Shown: positions 26,080-39,300, counted from the stretch's first letter. The stretch: DNA of 64,000 bases from Lamellibrachia columna (GCA_963662155.1 OY759269.1:15884763-15948762); one strand, 5' to 3'. The notes: generated from the letters alone by a model not told the origin. Made by a program: numbers and translations.

Positions 26080-27216
26080 CCCACGAAGGGGTGCTTCCCT
26101 GGTGGTTGTGTTCCTCGTTTAAACTAACAACAACAAGCTCCGTGGCATCTTGTGACAGCCGTATCCGCAGACCAACAGGACACTGTTGTTGGGTAGTACT
26201 GAAAACAAAAATAATGTTTACGATGTGCTATACAAACCAGCCATAGATCGTGCATATATAAACATTAAGGCATATCAATGACCATGCACTAAACAGTATT
26301 TTTTGCAGGACTGCTTTGATATCTACAGTAGAATTATAGACGTTATGTCCCATGTGGCTTATGTCACAAACTGTGGACGATATGTCTCAAAAAAGACGAT
26401 TTGTACTAAATAATTATAAATGTCATGGTTATGCTTAAAATTATGTTGTGATATAACGTCCATACACCCTACAGTAACCACTGGCGCTGTCTAACGAGCT
26501 CTGTCTCTGACATACGTGAATTCAGATTGGCATTCTATTCCGAAGTTACATTGTCATTAACCACGTAGCCCAGGAATATTAGCCAGTATAAGGCAGCATT
26601 CGCTAACCCCCGTTTTCTATGTTCGATCCCTAACACTAATATAGTAATACTTGTAAAATAGCAACAACTAGGTAGCTAGATTAACAACACACATGATCAA
26701 AATAAACCGACACATAAAATACAAATAAACACAAATTCATAACTGTCCGGGAGGATAACCAACATCAAACTAAGAATGAACGAATAACTGTAACATGAAC
26801 GATAATGCAGCAATGCGATGTAAATTCAGATTTTTTTTTTAATTGGGTTGTTACCAAACGTTGACGTTGTTATGCAATGAATGTTAGCAAAAAAATAAAT
26901 AAAGATTCCATGCCTAAAGAATACTTACTGATGAGCCTGTCGCTGCCTTTTGCTGTTCGATTTGAATATTTTTCCACCGCGTATACAACACGTCAACAGT
27001 ACTGTCACAGTGTCAGTAGTTGATCTCGGCAAAAACAAGATCTTTATTTGCCGTTTCTGCAACATTAGGACAGCGCTTCTTGTGTGACTCTATCGATCCT
27101 GAGTTGCGCTTTTACAAGTTGACTAATTTCGATTGTTCGTAATGACCAATTGCCTTTTCTAAATTAGATAAACTAGAAACAATCGCGCCAATTTGTATTG
27201 CTTGATCAAACGCCAT
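26080..27216 (-). pseudogene. MULE-type N-terminal zinc-binding domain, two exons
   Basis: Exon 1 (27,216-26,929) starts at an ATG (MAFDQAIQIGAIVSSLSNLE, then KAIGHYEQSKLVNL) and continues after a stop as KRNSGSIESHKKRCPNVAET. It then shifts frame to CCIRGGKIFKSNSKRQRQAH and ends at a GTAAGT donor. Exon 2 starts at 26,198 after TTTTGTTTTCAG and joins in phase as TTQQQCPVGLRIRLSQDATE, then LVVVSLNEEHNHQ. The C..C...HNH layout with the IHGG-like and LRIRLS blocks is the GCM1/WRKY-like DNA-binding domain at the start of many animal MULE/ZSWIM-type proteins. Two in-frame stops and one frameshift show decay. Confidence 0.7.
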
Positions 27217-30200
27217 TAATTTTCGAAAGGGACGATTAATGCGCGCGCAGATTTAGAGCAGGAAATGAAAAACGAAAACTGATGCGCGCGCAGCCTCACG
27301 TACGTTTAGACCCCCATGCTAAAGATACGGCTCACGTACGCCTAGACATGTCGACATGCCTCGGAAGAAATGTCACTGTTCTTGCAAACTAAACAATGGC
27401 CAGTCTTGTATATCTCAATTCACTGAAGACAAACAGGAGTCTATCAGGTATGGTATTTATGATTTATGATAATTGTATGTTTGTTTGTTTGCCAAAACTG
27501 TCATTGTCATCTCAGTTAGTGCTAGTTATGCTGCCTATCCCCTAGGCTATGGCAATGGGTATCATTGCATAATGATATTGAGTTTATTACCCATACATAA
27601 AAACATTTAAAATAACTCACGTTAAATCATTATACTTATCCATGTCAGTGCGGCCCCTGTTTTTTTCTTTATAATAACAGCGTTGATGTACAGGTTAGGT
27701 CATCGATTTCAAAATGTATAACCACTGTTCTTTGTAATTGTAGCATAATAGTATGCAGTGAAAATATGTGGTATAGGAGATACCAGTAATGATCAAATTG
27801 TTAACCCTGGGTGTTAGCGGAAGAAGAAGGAGAATGAAAAATTTAGCGTAACTAAGAACTGTTTTCGTTTTAGATTGAATACCCAGGAACTGACTTCATA
27901 TGAGAAAGATTTGCTGCTGCTTGGAATCATTTGCGCCAGCCTCAATGCCTCGGATGAAACGTTGAGTGTAAAGAAGACAAGTGTACGCCGAAAGACATCA
28001 CGGATCCGCTGCTTCTATTATGAGCATTATCGCATATGTCGTGACTCGTGACACATTTCTGTTCCTGATGAACATCTCCAAGGACAAGTTGACCAACTTG
28101 AAGAAATGGTATTTGGAAAACAGCATACATCCACGCAAGAAGAAATCAGGTGAATACCTTTATAGTAGTGAAATTTTGGAATTGTATTTTGTAATAAGCT
28201 TCATTATGTATGTTCATGCTTACCACCAATCATTACAAATGTATATATTATGTGTATTTTATGTACCTTGTAAATTGTCAACCTGTTAATACATTTTAAT
28301 TGAAACACAGATACAAGACGCATAATTATGATATTAGCAGAATTTTGCTACATGAATAATGTAATGCTGTGCATAATTTATTCTTCACTTGAGTCTGGAA
28401 GTTTATCTCAATATTTAAGTGAATTTCTCAACATTTTGTTCTGCAGGTTTTTTGTTCTGCAGGAGGTTTTCATTAGGACATCACTGGTCAACAAAATAAT
28501 AATTTTATAAACACTGTTTTTATTTCACTAAAGTTACTTTAGCTGCACAGTAAGGAAATGCTATCATTTTCAGGTGGGCGACAGAAAACAGCATTGAGCT
28601 TTGTGGAAATTCAGCGCGTCTCTCGCTTCATCTTGAACTTCGCTGAGCAGCACAGTATCATTCTGCCTGGACGCATTCCTGGGTTCAAACGAGATGACGT
28701 GAAAGTACTCCCCAGTTGCGAGACAAAGTCATCTGTGTGGCGACAATACAAGGCAGCATCAACAGAGGGTCAGCGCATCGTGCGTTGCTCAACTTTCCGT
28801 AAGTTGTGGAAGCAACTGCTTCCATATGTGGTGGTATGTAAGCCAATGTCAGACTTGTGCTGGACCTGTCAGCAGAATAACTCTCGCATTGTGCGACAGG
28901 TGAATGTGCCTGAGGATGAGAAAAGTGAAGTGCTTCGTCTGCAAGAGGCTCACTTGGAGCATGCCCGTGCTGAGCGAAAGCACTACAATGACCTCTGTCA
29001 ACAGTCTCGCCAAGTTGCACAGACCCTCGGCCTTCAGCATCTTCAACGATCTAACGCAATGTCATGAAATGTCACTTATCATTACAGTTTTGACTTCGCA
29101 CAGCAGGTGCACTTCCCCTCCGACCCACTGCAACCAGGACCCATATACTTCAAGACACCTCGCAAGTGCCAGATCTTTGGCATCCATGCCGAGGGGGTGT
29201 CAAAACAGGTTAACTACCTGATCGACGAGAGTGTATCATGCGGCAAAGGAGCTAATGTTGTCATTAGCTACCTCCACCATTTCCTGGAGAACTACAGTGC
29301 AGGGGAGCGCCACCTCCAGCTGAATGCCGACAACTGTGCTGGACAGAATAAAAACAATATCATGCTGTGGTATCTGGCGTGGAGGGTTGCCACAGGCCTC
29401 AATGCCACAGCGAGCATCGCCTTCTTACCAGCTGGCCACACGAAGTTTTCCCCAGACTAGTGCTTCGGGTTAATCAAGCGACTTTATCGCAAGACAAAGG
29501 TGTCGTGTATGGAAGACATTGCACAAGTTGTCAGGAAGTCTTCTGACAAAGGTGTGAATGTGCCCCAGCTGGTTGGAGATCATGATGGGAACATCATTGT
29601 GAAAACATATGACTGGAAGTCATTCTTCACACCTGTGTATAAGAGAGTAGCTGGTTTGAAGAAGAACCATCACTTCTACTTCAGTGCAGCAGACACGGAG
29701 AAAGTTTTCACCAGAGAGTTCTCTGAGTGTGAGCGTATCGAGCAGGCCATTTTGCATGGGGCCGTTCCACAAAGCATGCCGGCAGTTGTGACCCCTGCTG
29801 GTTTGGACAAAAAACGGCGAACATACCTGTATCGAGAGATCCGTCAGTTTTGTTCAGAAGAAACGAAGGACATTGTGTGCCCACGACCTATGGATGATGT
29901 GTCTGACAGCTCAGATGAGGATGAGCCCCTTGCCAAGCAGGCTCGCTCCAGCAGCGATGTTGGTCGCCACTGAGTGGGTGGTGTGGACAAAAGGTCACAG
30001 ATGTCTAGCTGATTGTTGTGAAATAAAATGTGTGTTATGTTATATTTTGTAATTTACTTGTTATTTTATTATTAGTTTAGCATGAATTGGCATAGTTAAA
30101 TAGGAGAAATAAAAGTGTGTTAATATTTGTTCTGTGCGAAAAATTTACGAAAAACAAACAAAAATATTTTGGTGTTCATGAAGGAGGCCAAGTTTTATAA

Positions 30201-30577
30201 ACATCCATTGAAATCCTACTGATGACACTAACATTGCTGTAATGCCCTTTGCTCTGACCAAAAGCGTGCCAAATTACAGTAAATTATGTGCATTGTTGCT
30301 ATGGTGTTTTCAGTTGCAAGTCTTGCAAAACTTTAAAGTCGTTTTTCTCGAAAGTGGTGATTTCAATGCATCGTCATTCAAATTGACATAACTTCAATAT
30401 GAAGACCCATTATTGACATAACTTCAATATGAAGACCCATTATTGACATAACTTAAATATGCAAGATACATCAATGCATTATAGCTCATTAGAAAGCCCT
30501 GTGTGTGTGCTTTTCAATGATACATAAATATTGACATGTCAAATTTGCTACTTCAGCCTGGTTTTGGAGGAGCAGGT

Positions 30578-30580
<3 letters not shown>

Positions 30581-30669
<89 letters not shown>
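30581..30669. repeat. (AT)n tract at right end of copy 2 element
   Basis: A pure TA repeat directly abutting the TIR. Confidence 0.95.
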
Positions 30670-30672
<3 letters not shown>

Positions 30673-32360
30673 AATACCTTATTACGAGCACAATCTATCC
30701 ATGCACCTTTTATGTCAAATATCATAACATATTAACTATAATAGCAGCATGGTCAAAACTTAACTTTCTGAAGTGCTCTATACATGTACTAGCTAATGAC
30801 TGCAAGTTGTCAACATCTCATTAAGCCCTGTTGGACATTCTTCTCTAAGGTCCCAAAAATATTATTTTCCCCTCTTCCAACACATTCCCCAGCTGCTCCA
30901 TCACAGCCATTTCCACCTGCAGATCAAGATCTTTCTCGAATGTTATCTGGCCAACTTGCCCAAGGACACGCCTCATGTAAAGAAATGTGCTCTCTCATTT
31001 AAGCTGTAAATTGTTTTAGTAGGCAACCTTTCACATGGTTTGTTAAACAAATGCATAGAATGCAATGAATGTTGCAATGTGTACAGAATGGGTTACATGA
31101 TACAACGATGAAAAGGCAAACGACGACCAAAACGGGGAGAGCCTCGTTAAATGCAGATGAATTAAAGAAAAAAAATCTTATTAATGAACTGACATCTAGT
31201 AGAGTTTTAAAATAGAGTTACTAATATGCATGCATGCACGCACACACTATTTATAAAACTGAATCCTACCCCTATAACTTTTTATGTTGCACCAAATCAA
31301 TGTGACTACTGACTACGTTACCCCCAAGAAAAACAAATTTAAAAACAAATATATTGATATTTCAGAACATTTTCGAAACTGTTACATTAATTCACATATA
31401 CACTAACACAGCACAAACATTTGCAAAACAAATTACCTGAAAATAACGAGATGTTAGATCCTGTCTTCTGTCAATTCGTACTGCTATAAGCCACACAGGA
31501 AATAACCATATTCGTTGTCCCACAACTTTCTCCAGCAAGCCCCCAAAATGTTTGTCTTGGAGAGTTTAACACTAATGCACCATGCTCACTCCAGTATGAA
31601 CAACCCACACTTATAACACAACTGTTGGGACCACTCTCACCCAAATTATTAATTAGTCTGGTGGCCATGCCCCATTAAGAACTAATGACAATGACAAATC
31701 TTCAAGTTAATTGGTTCCTGGTGTCATCGTCACTGGCTACTAGCCTGATAAGTTTATACTTCTCTGGTAGCCACCTCATCTTCATCTTTTGTTTGCCTTA
31801 TATTGTACATGATGATGGTGAGGAGGAAATACATTAACTTATTTACTCACTTACTTACTTACTTACATATGTTAGACAACTATTTCTAACATACTATGTT
31901 CACACTATAAACAGTACTACCCTATGTGTCGTGCAGTGGAAGCAATTGTTTCTGCCGTGCAATGAAATGCCGGCCAGTGGTCCACGCCCGCTTCACTGCA
32001 GTGAGCTGGCTTATCGCTCTTGTGTATAGGGGATGATTAATGATGTAACTCTATGAGAATAACACACATGAGAATGAGCATGTGTTCACTGACGCATGTC
32101 CACGCCTTAGCTGTGTGCTTCGTCTGACCCGATTTCTCTTTAGAACTGGCACATTTCACCTGTTGTAATGGCGTTTTGGTCTTGCAAATATATAACTTCT
32201 TACTCTTCCTTCCTTCCATCAAGTTTCAATTTAAGCTGAGGATTCAGGCGGTTTGATGGGCGAACATGAACTATTTGCAATGTATATAGAGTGCATTTTA
32301 CAAATAGGTCATTTGGTCTTAGTGAATGTTCATATTGAAAAGTATTTTTCTCGGTCTTAC
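30670..32360. other. Intergenic or intronic, no gene placed
   Basis: Contains an ACTT microsatellite at about 31,845-31,868. A minus-strand frame at 31,471-31,668 is open but has no recognisable domain. Part could be intron of the gene whose first exon lies at 32,361-32,655. Confidence 0.4.
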
Positions 32361-32655
32361 CTGTTTCAATTGTCGCAATTTTCTCTCGCAATTTTACGTT
32401 CTCGGCGCGGACTTCGTTCACGTCGTTTACGAGTTTAACGACGTCCTTCAGTTGCTCTGCCTGAAGCTTGACCTGGGCCTGTAAAGCTATCACCGAACTT
32501 TTTAATAACTGGTCTTCCCCGGGTGTCTGACTGCAGTCACCAGCTGGCACCTTGAATGTATACAAGCAGGGCGAATTTTCTGACATCGTGCTCCGTCCGT
32601 CTGTCACACACAAGACGACCAACATAATTCCTACATGCATAATAGATTTCCCCAT
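32361..32655 (-). CDS. First coding exon of a secreted coiled-coil protein
   Basis: ATG at 32,655 opens a frame with a signal peptide (MGKSIMHVGIMLVVLCVTDG), then PCLYTFKVPAGDCSQ, then a heptad-rich stretch of about 60 residues (LKSSVIALQAQVKLQAEQLK, VVKLVNDVNEVRAENVKLRE). It ends at a strong splice donor (CAG|GTAAGA, donor from 32,360). The frame is open further upstream, but the signal peptide marks this Met as the likely start. A C-x-YTF-x-VP...C motif plus coiled coil is common at the N-terminus of secreted trimeric proteins such as fibrinogen-related, olfactomedin-like or collagen-like proteins. The next exon was not identified. It could in principle belong to the minus-strand CTHRC1-like exons at 15,840-16,987, but 15 kb of mobile elements lies between and I have no proof. 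Confidence 0.6.
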
Positions 32656-33306
32656 GTTGTCCTCAAACCAATTTGATTGTTGTAGCAAAAACAGTGGCCG
32701 TCAATCGTGTGGAGCGTCGCTGCAAGTAACGCTGAACAGGTAACGGGGAAGTATAAATGTTGCTACCGTAGAACTAACCAGAGCGTGACATAGCAGTATA
32801 TCAGCGGTTCAGCGGACAGCAGTATTCAGTAGATCCACAAAATTGCCGCTAGGAGGCTATGTTTGTCGGCAGCAACACGGAGGGTTTGAAACAAGCTTAC
32901 GGTTATCTGGAAGTGAACGCTCCCTGCCTAAAACAATGCGACAATGGATGGTTGCAGGGTGGTTTATTCGTTGAGACAAATGTTGCATGGCTGCCAAAAC
33001 ATCAGGTGATACAAGCCCTGTGAACATACATACAAACATAAGGATCCACCTGGACGATGATAATACATATTTTTATAACAACATCATATCACTATGATAT
33101 CATATGACAACAATATCATATCAATATAACTCTTATTCTCTACTATCAACAGAACACTGCAAACATTGCGCATGTGCGGAGCGGGAAAAGCAAAATGTTT
33201 GGACAGTTCCACTATTTCCATATATTTTTCTTTCCTTTTTGCACTGATCTATAATTTCATGATATGCAACTGTCAGTGATCTGGTAGGTAACTTTATGCT
33301 ATTGAT

Positions 33307-33897
33307 TTGACGTCACTTTCGGGTGGTAATAGATCTCCTGCGTATCGCCAAAAACCCCTAATATCGTTCACGATAACGCTCATCCAGCTGACATTACTGA
33401 TTTGGACTCGTGTTCTAATTTCGGATGAGGGCAGTATCCCTGATACTGCCTCAAGACCAATAGCATACTTCATGACCTGTAATTTGGGATACCCACCCTC
33501 TACTAAGTATGCTCAACCCCAAAAAGATGTAACCTCGTATATAATTCTCCTTGTGATCGCAACGTCGAGTGATATCGAGGCCAACTCAGGTCCACGCCAA
33601 CCCAAGTTTCCATGTGGAACTTGTGGGAAGGCTGTCACATGGAAGCAAAAAGGAATTAGATGTGACAATTCAGAATGCCAACAATGGTATCACACCGACT
33701 GCCAGAACATAAGATCCACTATATATGAATGTATGAATTCTAGCAATTGTGTGTGGGAGTGCCTCCAATGTGCCATGCCAAATGTTAGTACAACCCTCTT
33801 TGAATTGCATTCTATTTCCTCGGACAACAACTTTAGTAAATTTCTGAGTCGTGTGATAGCACGGACTGCAGCGGGTGCTCATCACCGGGGCCACCGT
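33307..33897 (+). pseudogene. LINE ORF1 with PHD finger
   Basis: The 197-codon frame has a hydrophobic N-terminal stretch and then CGTCGKAVTWKQKGIRCDNS, CQQWYHTDC and VWECLQC. This is a PHD-type zinc finger (C-x2-C ... C-x4-C ... H-x2-C ... C-x2-C), as found in ORF1 of many CR1-group LINEs of marine invertebrates. Such fingers are thought to help bind nucleic acid or chromatin. The frame ends just after the endonuclease frame has begun (overlap 33,875-33,897), so either the two ORFs overlap or a frameshift separates them. The N-terminus may be incomplete. Confidence 0.7.
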
Positions 33898-36715
33898 TAG
33901 CCTCGTCTTCCCCCACAAAATCATGGGACACACTGTGACAAAATGTAAACAGAAACCTCTTCGACTGTTGAATGTTAACTGCCAGTCAATAGTGAAAAAA
34001 AAAGAGGAAATAGATCACCTCCTGTACAGCACGAAGACGGATATTATTGTTGGCACAGAGTCCTGGCTCACTCCGGACATCAAGGGTCATGAAGTTTTCC
34101 CGCCAGATTTCACAGTTTATCGTAGAGACAGAGAGATAGGACGAGGGGGTGGAGTATTCGTAGCAGTAAGAGCAGATGTTGTTAGTTTGAGAGAGAAAGA
34201 CATAGAGACAGAATGCGAGATCCTCTGGATCAAACTGAATATCGCATCCAACAAGAACTTGTACATTGGCGCATATTATAGGTCTAATGCTACAGATGAC
34301 CAAAGCCTCAACTCACTTGCACAGTCATTAGCTAAACTGCCACGTGACAGGAGCCATGTATGGCTAGCTGGGGATATGAACCTGCCAGGCCTGGAGTGGT
34401 CGTCGACTCAACTGAAGCCCGCTTGTTGTTCTCCTTCACAACATACCCTGTTCCTAGACATACTGGCCGACCATGGCTTGACCCAGGTCATTGACCAACC
34501 CACTAGGGGAGACAACACCTTAGATCTTCTTGTAATAAATAACCCAACGCTTGTAAACAGGACAGAGATCTTACCAGAAATATCCGACCACAATATCGTT
34601 TTCACTGAAATTTATATAAACCCCAAGAAATACACCCAAACCCGGCGTAAACTCCCCTGCTATAGGAAAGCCAACTGGGAGGGTATAGAAAGGGAACTCA
34701 ACAGGACTCGAGAATATATTGACACCAACCGAGAGACCATGACCGCTAATGAGCTTTGGAACCAACTTATAGCAGCCCTGAATGAAGCAGTAAAGTCACA
34801 CATCCCCCACAGGAATGCATCAAACCGGGATAGGCCCCCGTGGATAAATGGTAAATTGAAGAAACTAATAAAAAACAGTGATCGACTTTTTAAGAAAACA
34901 AAAAAGGGATCAAAGAAATCCAAACTTCGGACAACTGAATTACAGACTTCGAAAAGCACTATTAGGAAAGAAACCCGAACAGCCTATTGGATATATGTTG
35001 ATTCAGGAATTACACCAAACCAAGATGACCACAACAGAAATGGCAACAAGAAATTGTGGTCTTTCATCAAACACAGACGAACATATTCAGTAGGCATCGC
35101 ACCTCTTAAAGAAAATGGGATCTTGATGGACGCCCCACTGGACAAAGCCAGGATCCCAAACGCTCAGTTCAGCTCTGTGTTCACCAAAGAGAGCCCCTTA
35201 AATACACTCCCACAGGAGGCAGACCCAATACGACAGTATGCCCCGATTTAGAAATTGAATATCACCATGAAAGGCATTCAAAAACTCCTGGAAAATATCA
35301 ACCCTAACAAAGCTATGGGACCAGACAGGCTTCACCCCAGAGTCCTCAAAGAAACAGCCAGAGTAGTTGCTCCTATTCTACAGATAATATTTTCTAAATC
35401 TCTCGAAAATGGCGATGTACCAGATGACTGGAAACAAGCAAATATAGCAGCAATCTTCAAGAAAGGATAACGATATTGCCCATCAAATTACCGCCTAGTG
35501 ACACTCACGTGTGTGTGTGCAGCAAACTTATGGAACACATAATCGCAAAACACCTACTAAACCACATAGAAGCCAACAATATCCTCTTCGACAAGCAGCA
35601 TGGATTTAGAAAAAAGCGATCAACCGATACACAGTTGCTAGCCTTCACACAATATATCCTGGCCAATATAAGCGGCGAAAGGCAAACTGATGTAATCATT
35701 ATGGATTTCGCCAAAGCGTTTGACAAAGTACCACACCACAGACTAATCCAGAAATTTGAAAGATACGGTATCACTGGCCCTGTAAACACTTGGATTGATA
35801 ATTGTTTGAAGCATAGAAAGCAACGCGTGGCAAGTGAAGGTATTTATTCGGACTGGGCTCCTGTTATCAGTGGAGTCCCACAAGGTTCAGTGATTGCCCC
35901 CATCCTCTTTCTTATCTATATAAACGAACTACATAATAACCTCAAATCAACAGTCGGACTCTTTGTTGATGACACTATTATCTACATGACAATATCCAAT
36001 GGTACTGACGCGACAGCCCTTCAACGAGATCTAGACAAATTGGCCAAGTGGGAAGAAACATGGCAAATGGAGTTCCATCCCCAGAAATGTAGTGTACTCC
36101 ACATAACCAGATCCCGTAACCCGAAATACAAACAATACACTCTTCATGGCCACATACTCGTAAAGAGGACAATGCGAAATATCTTGGTGTGGTCATAAAT
36201 AAAACACAGTCCTGGAATAACCACATAAATGATGTCAGAAAGAAAGCAAATGCATCCTTAGGTTTCCAGGAAAAAATTAAAACCAGTGCTTATTTAACTT
36301 TAGTTAGACCCCAGTTAGACTATGCCGCTGCCATATGGAACCCCTACACACAAACGTACAAAAACAAAATAGAGATGGTCCAAAGACAATTACAACCGTG
36401 ATGCAAGTGTCAGCACCATGATCAAACACTTGCACTGGCGCAGCCTCCAACAAAGGAAACCGTCATCCGCCTTGTCATGTTTTATAAGACATTACATGGT
36501 ATAATCGCCCTGACCTCTTCCCCCAACTGATACCCCTGGTGAGACCCTCCCGACACACGCATTCTGAAGCTTTTCAACTCCCCGTTATCACTAAGCAATT
36601 CATCCAGTATAGCTTTTTACCCCGTACAATAGCCAATTGGAATAACCTGCCAGCCAACGCAGCTACAGCAGCAAGTTTGAAGATTTTCAGGCAGAAGTTC
36701 TCCGGCTTGCAACAT
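33875..36715 (+). pseudogene. LINE ORF2: AP endonuclease and reverse transcriptase
   Basis: Endonuclease landmarks in order: LLNVNCQSI, GTESWLTPD, GGVFVAVR, YIGAYYRS, WLAGDMNLPG, NTLDLLVIN and EISDHNIVFTEI. Polymerase landmarks: NPNKAMGPDRLHPRVLKE, DVPDDWKQANIAAIFKKG, KQHGFRKKRSTDTQLLAFTQ, IIMDFAKAFDKVPHHRLIQK, VISGVPQGSVIAPILFLIYI, GLFVDDTIIY (catalytic DD; usual third-position Ala is Val), KYLGVVI, and LVRPQLDYAAAIWNPYT. It is broken by TAG at 35,249, TAA at 35,468, a frame shift in a GT run near 35,511-35,522, another near 36,170 and more after 36,400. It is inactive as written but not very old, since long stretches remain open. Confidence 0.88.
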
Positions 36716-38911
36716 TAATTAATATTGCATTTTTCACGCTATCAACGTTTCCTCTCCTTAAATTGCAGTCCTACACGCACGCTATCATCTTTTCTCTTTC
36801 TTCCAAATATTTTATTACTTTCTCTTACAGCACTTTAGCACGTGTGCACACACACCGAGTCTATAAGCCTTGAAGAGAGTGTTGACTTGTACCCGGAAGA
36901 AGAAGAAGAAGACATTCCACAGCCACTTAACTTATAACTGCACCAGCAAACTAGCTCTGTTGAATAGCAGTAAACAATCGTTTCATGCTACAACTGCATC
37001 TGCAAATTAGTTCTGCTGAATAAAAGTAAACAATAGTTTCACAGTAAAGTAACGAAATGTTCAACTATGAAACAGACGAGCAATTGTCATTGCTAAGTAC
37101 ATAAATGTTGTAGTCACCTGACCTCAAATATCCTGCGGTGTATTATTCAAGCAGAACATACAAACCATCACTTTTAACCCACACAATATAACTTTTCAAA
37201 TTAAGCAGCAAATAAACATTATAACAAATACAATCATAACTCTGTTCCATTCCCATCGGTACAACATTGACAAGGAGACAATCGTCACAATGTTTGTGAT
37301 GCGCACCCCAAGACAATAGCCAAAACAATGTTGTTATTGTCGTACACCGGCCACAAGTCTTTCACGTACCACCAACGTGGGTTTTTACGGCAATTTGTTC
37401 ATTGTTATTGTTCTCTTTGTTTTACAGTGTGTATGCGCACAGATCTCGGTCTCTCTGGCTACCGCCGGTTAAATCAAATTGCCTACAATCATCCATGCAT
37501 TGGGCGGCCACCATACTGTGATCATCCTAACTGTCAGTGAATAATACACAAAATTGCTCAGGATGGCGTAGCCTTGATTAGGGAGATTCCGGCCATTTCT
37601 CCGAGGGCTGACTAGCCTCGATTATACATTATCCGTGTTGTGGCGCCATCGCTTGTCGCACACATCATCGCTTGGACGCAAAGTGTACTTTCATTGTGAA
37701 ATACATCTTGTATGCTCCCAGATTCTGGGTGCATACATAATTAACTAATTACCATATCATCCGGGCACTTGGCTAATTCATAAAATAAGAGTTAACATTT
37801 ATCAGTTTATACGATGCAATTCGAATTAACTTTAAACTTTGATTATACTGACACAACTGTCAGACTGAAAAGTTATATCAGGTAAAACAACATTTTGTGT
37901 AGCATCGCGATAGTGACGCTGATTGGCTGCTGGCGCTTCAAGTGAACGCCTACACAAAATTGAGTTGTGACAGTGGGTAACAACGAGGGTACGCCACTGC
38001 GGCCAGACTCTCTTCTCTGCGAATTCACGAAGCCGAGCGAGTGTCGGATACGCGAGACTAGGTAAGAGCGAGACTACGTCTCTGCGGCCATACTCTCTTC
38101 TCGGTGAATTCACGAAGGCAAACGAGAGTCGGATAATCGAAACTAAGGATGGCGTTAATCATAGACTGTAGTCAGCACGTCACAAACAGCGAGCTGTGTG
38201 GCGAGTCGCCACAAATCTCAGATAAGACCACAAAGAGAAGGATTGCTACAAAGGGAAGAACAAGCCAGTGTATCGACTGACACACTGAGTACCAACAGAT
38301 GCAGTGAGGAAACCAGGGAATCCCACACTCACATATATTGACATCCTCAAATGTGACACAGGCTTGGAAAAAGATTACATTAAGATTAGAGTGCAAGAGA
38401 GAAAATGTATATAGTGGAGCCACCACGCAGGGTATGAGAACATCGGGACTAAACGCTATAACGATAAAAGTGGCGCCACACGGTGAGCCAGGAACTAGTA
38501 AATTGGGGTTGCTATGTTTGGCGGGTAGGGCAGAACAACATCAACAAACAGCGTGCTATTCCTGTTTGTTCCTAGATTATGTGAATTACTCTTCACTAAT
38601 GTAAACTATGTCTGTTTTAGTAGTTGGTAGATTCGACGGAAAGGGAGATAAATACGAGGTTCATGTGTTTATGATATTATGTGATATTTATAATACATTT
38701 ACTTCTGTTTCCATTTTCCATACTCAGTATTATGGTATAGGTTACGTGCTAAGTATTTCAATTGCACGTGCATGTGTGTACGTGCGTGTGCGTGAGTGAT
38801 GAATTTATGAACGTAAATATGTAGTATGTCCTTATATAATATAATGTGTTTCTTATGTGTGTATATATATGTGTGTGTGCATGTGTATGTGTATGTATGT
38901 ATGCATGTATA

Positions 38912-38914
<3 letters not shown>

Positions 38915-38992
<78 letters not shown>

Positions 38993-39030
38993 AAATTATA
39001 TACATGCATACATACATACACATACACATG

Positions 39031-39095
<65 letters not shown>

Positions 39096-39207
39096 GCATA
39101 CATACATACACATGCACACACACATATATATACACACATATGAAACAAATTATATTATAAAAGTACATACTACATATTTACGTTGATAAATTCATCACTC
39201 TTACATG

Positions 39208-39300
<93 letters not shown>
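38915..39300. repeat. Compound (AT)n/(AC)n microsatellites
   Basis: AT runs at 38,925-38,988, 39,041-39,091 and 39,211-39,299, separated by CATACA and CACACA blocks. The arrangement is partly mirrored, so the region has inverted-repeat character. Confidence 0.9.

Larger units (their letters stand above)
23445..27342 (-). mobile_element. Nested DNA transposon, MULE-derived, ~3.9 kb
   Basis: The left end (23,446) and the right end (27,341, read inward) share GCGTACGTGAGCCGTATCTT plus TAG. TA dinucleotides flank both ends at 23,443-23,444 and 27,343-27,344; no 8-10 bp target duplication typical of MULEs was seen. The left subterminal region holds about eight direct copies of ACGTGAGCCGTATNTTTAG between 23,449 and 24,015, while the right end has one or two inverted. 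The minus strand encodes MULE-type N-terminal exons and a PHD finger but no transposase core. The insertion splits the copy 2 gene of the host transposon. Confidence 0.75.
23098..29973 (+). pseudogene. Intron-containing paralogue of the copy 1 gene, disrupted (copy 2)
   Basis: Exon pieces: 23,098-~23,442 (acidic N-terminus, SSDVREVIEDYF matching SDDVLSDLVNDYF of copy 1); 27,356-27,447 (MPRKKCHCSCKLNNGQSC); 27,874-28,149; 28,574-29,973. Introns 27,448-27,873 and 28,150-28,573 are GT-AG and ~425 bp each; copy 1 lacks both. Conserved landmarks: IILPGRIPG, CWTCQQ, HYSFDFAQQ, LIDESV, LNADNCAGQNKNN, FSPD-CFGLIKRL, TPAGLDKKRRTYLYREIR. Lesions: a 3.9 kb transposon between the first two pieces, a 7 bp tandem duplication (TCGTGAC twice) near 28,040, a frame break near 29,040-29,085, and an in-frame TAG at 29,458-29,460 where copy 1 has Trp. 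Acidic residues equivalent to the candidate D-D-D set are still present. The protein is not makeable as it stands. Confidence 0.8.
33168..36911 (+). mobile_element. CR1/Jockey-group LINE, near full length, decayed
   Basis: The 3.74 kb insertion is flanked by a 5 bp duplication ACATT (33,163-33,167 and 36,912-36,916). It interrupts a segment whose duplicate at 40,855-40,900 is uninterrupted. It ends with a GAA-repeat tail (GGAAGAAGAAGAAGAAG). It contains a PHD-finger ORF1 and an endonuclease-RT ORF2. Confidence 0.85.
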
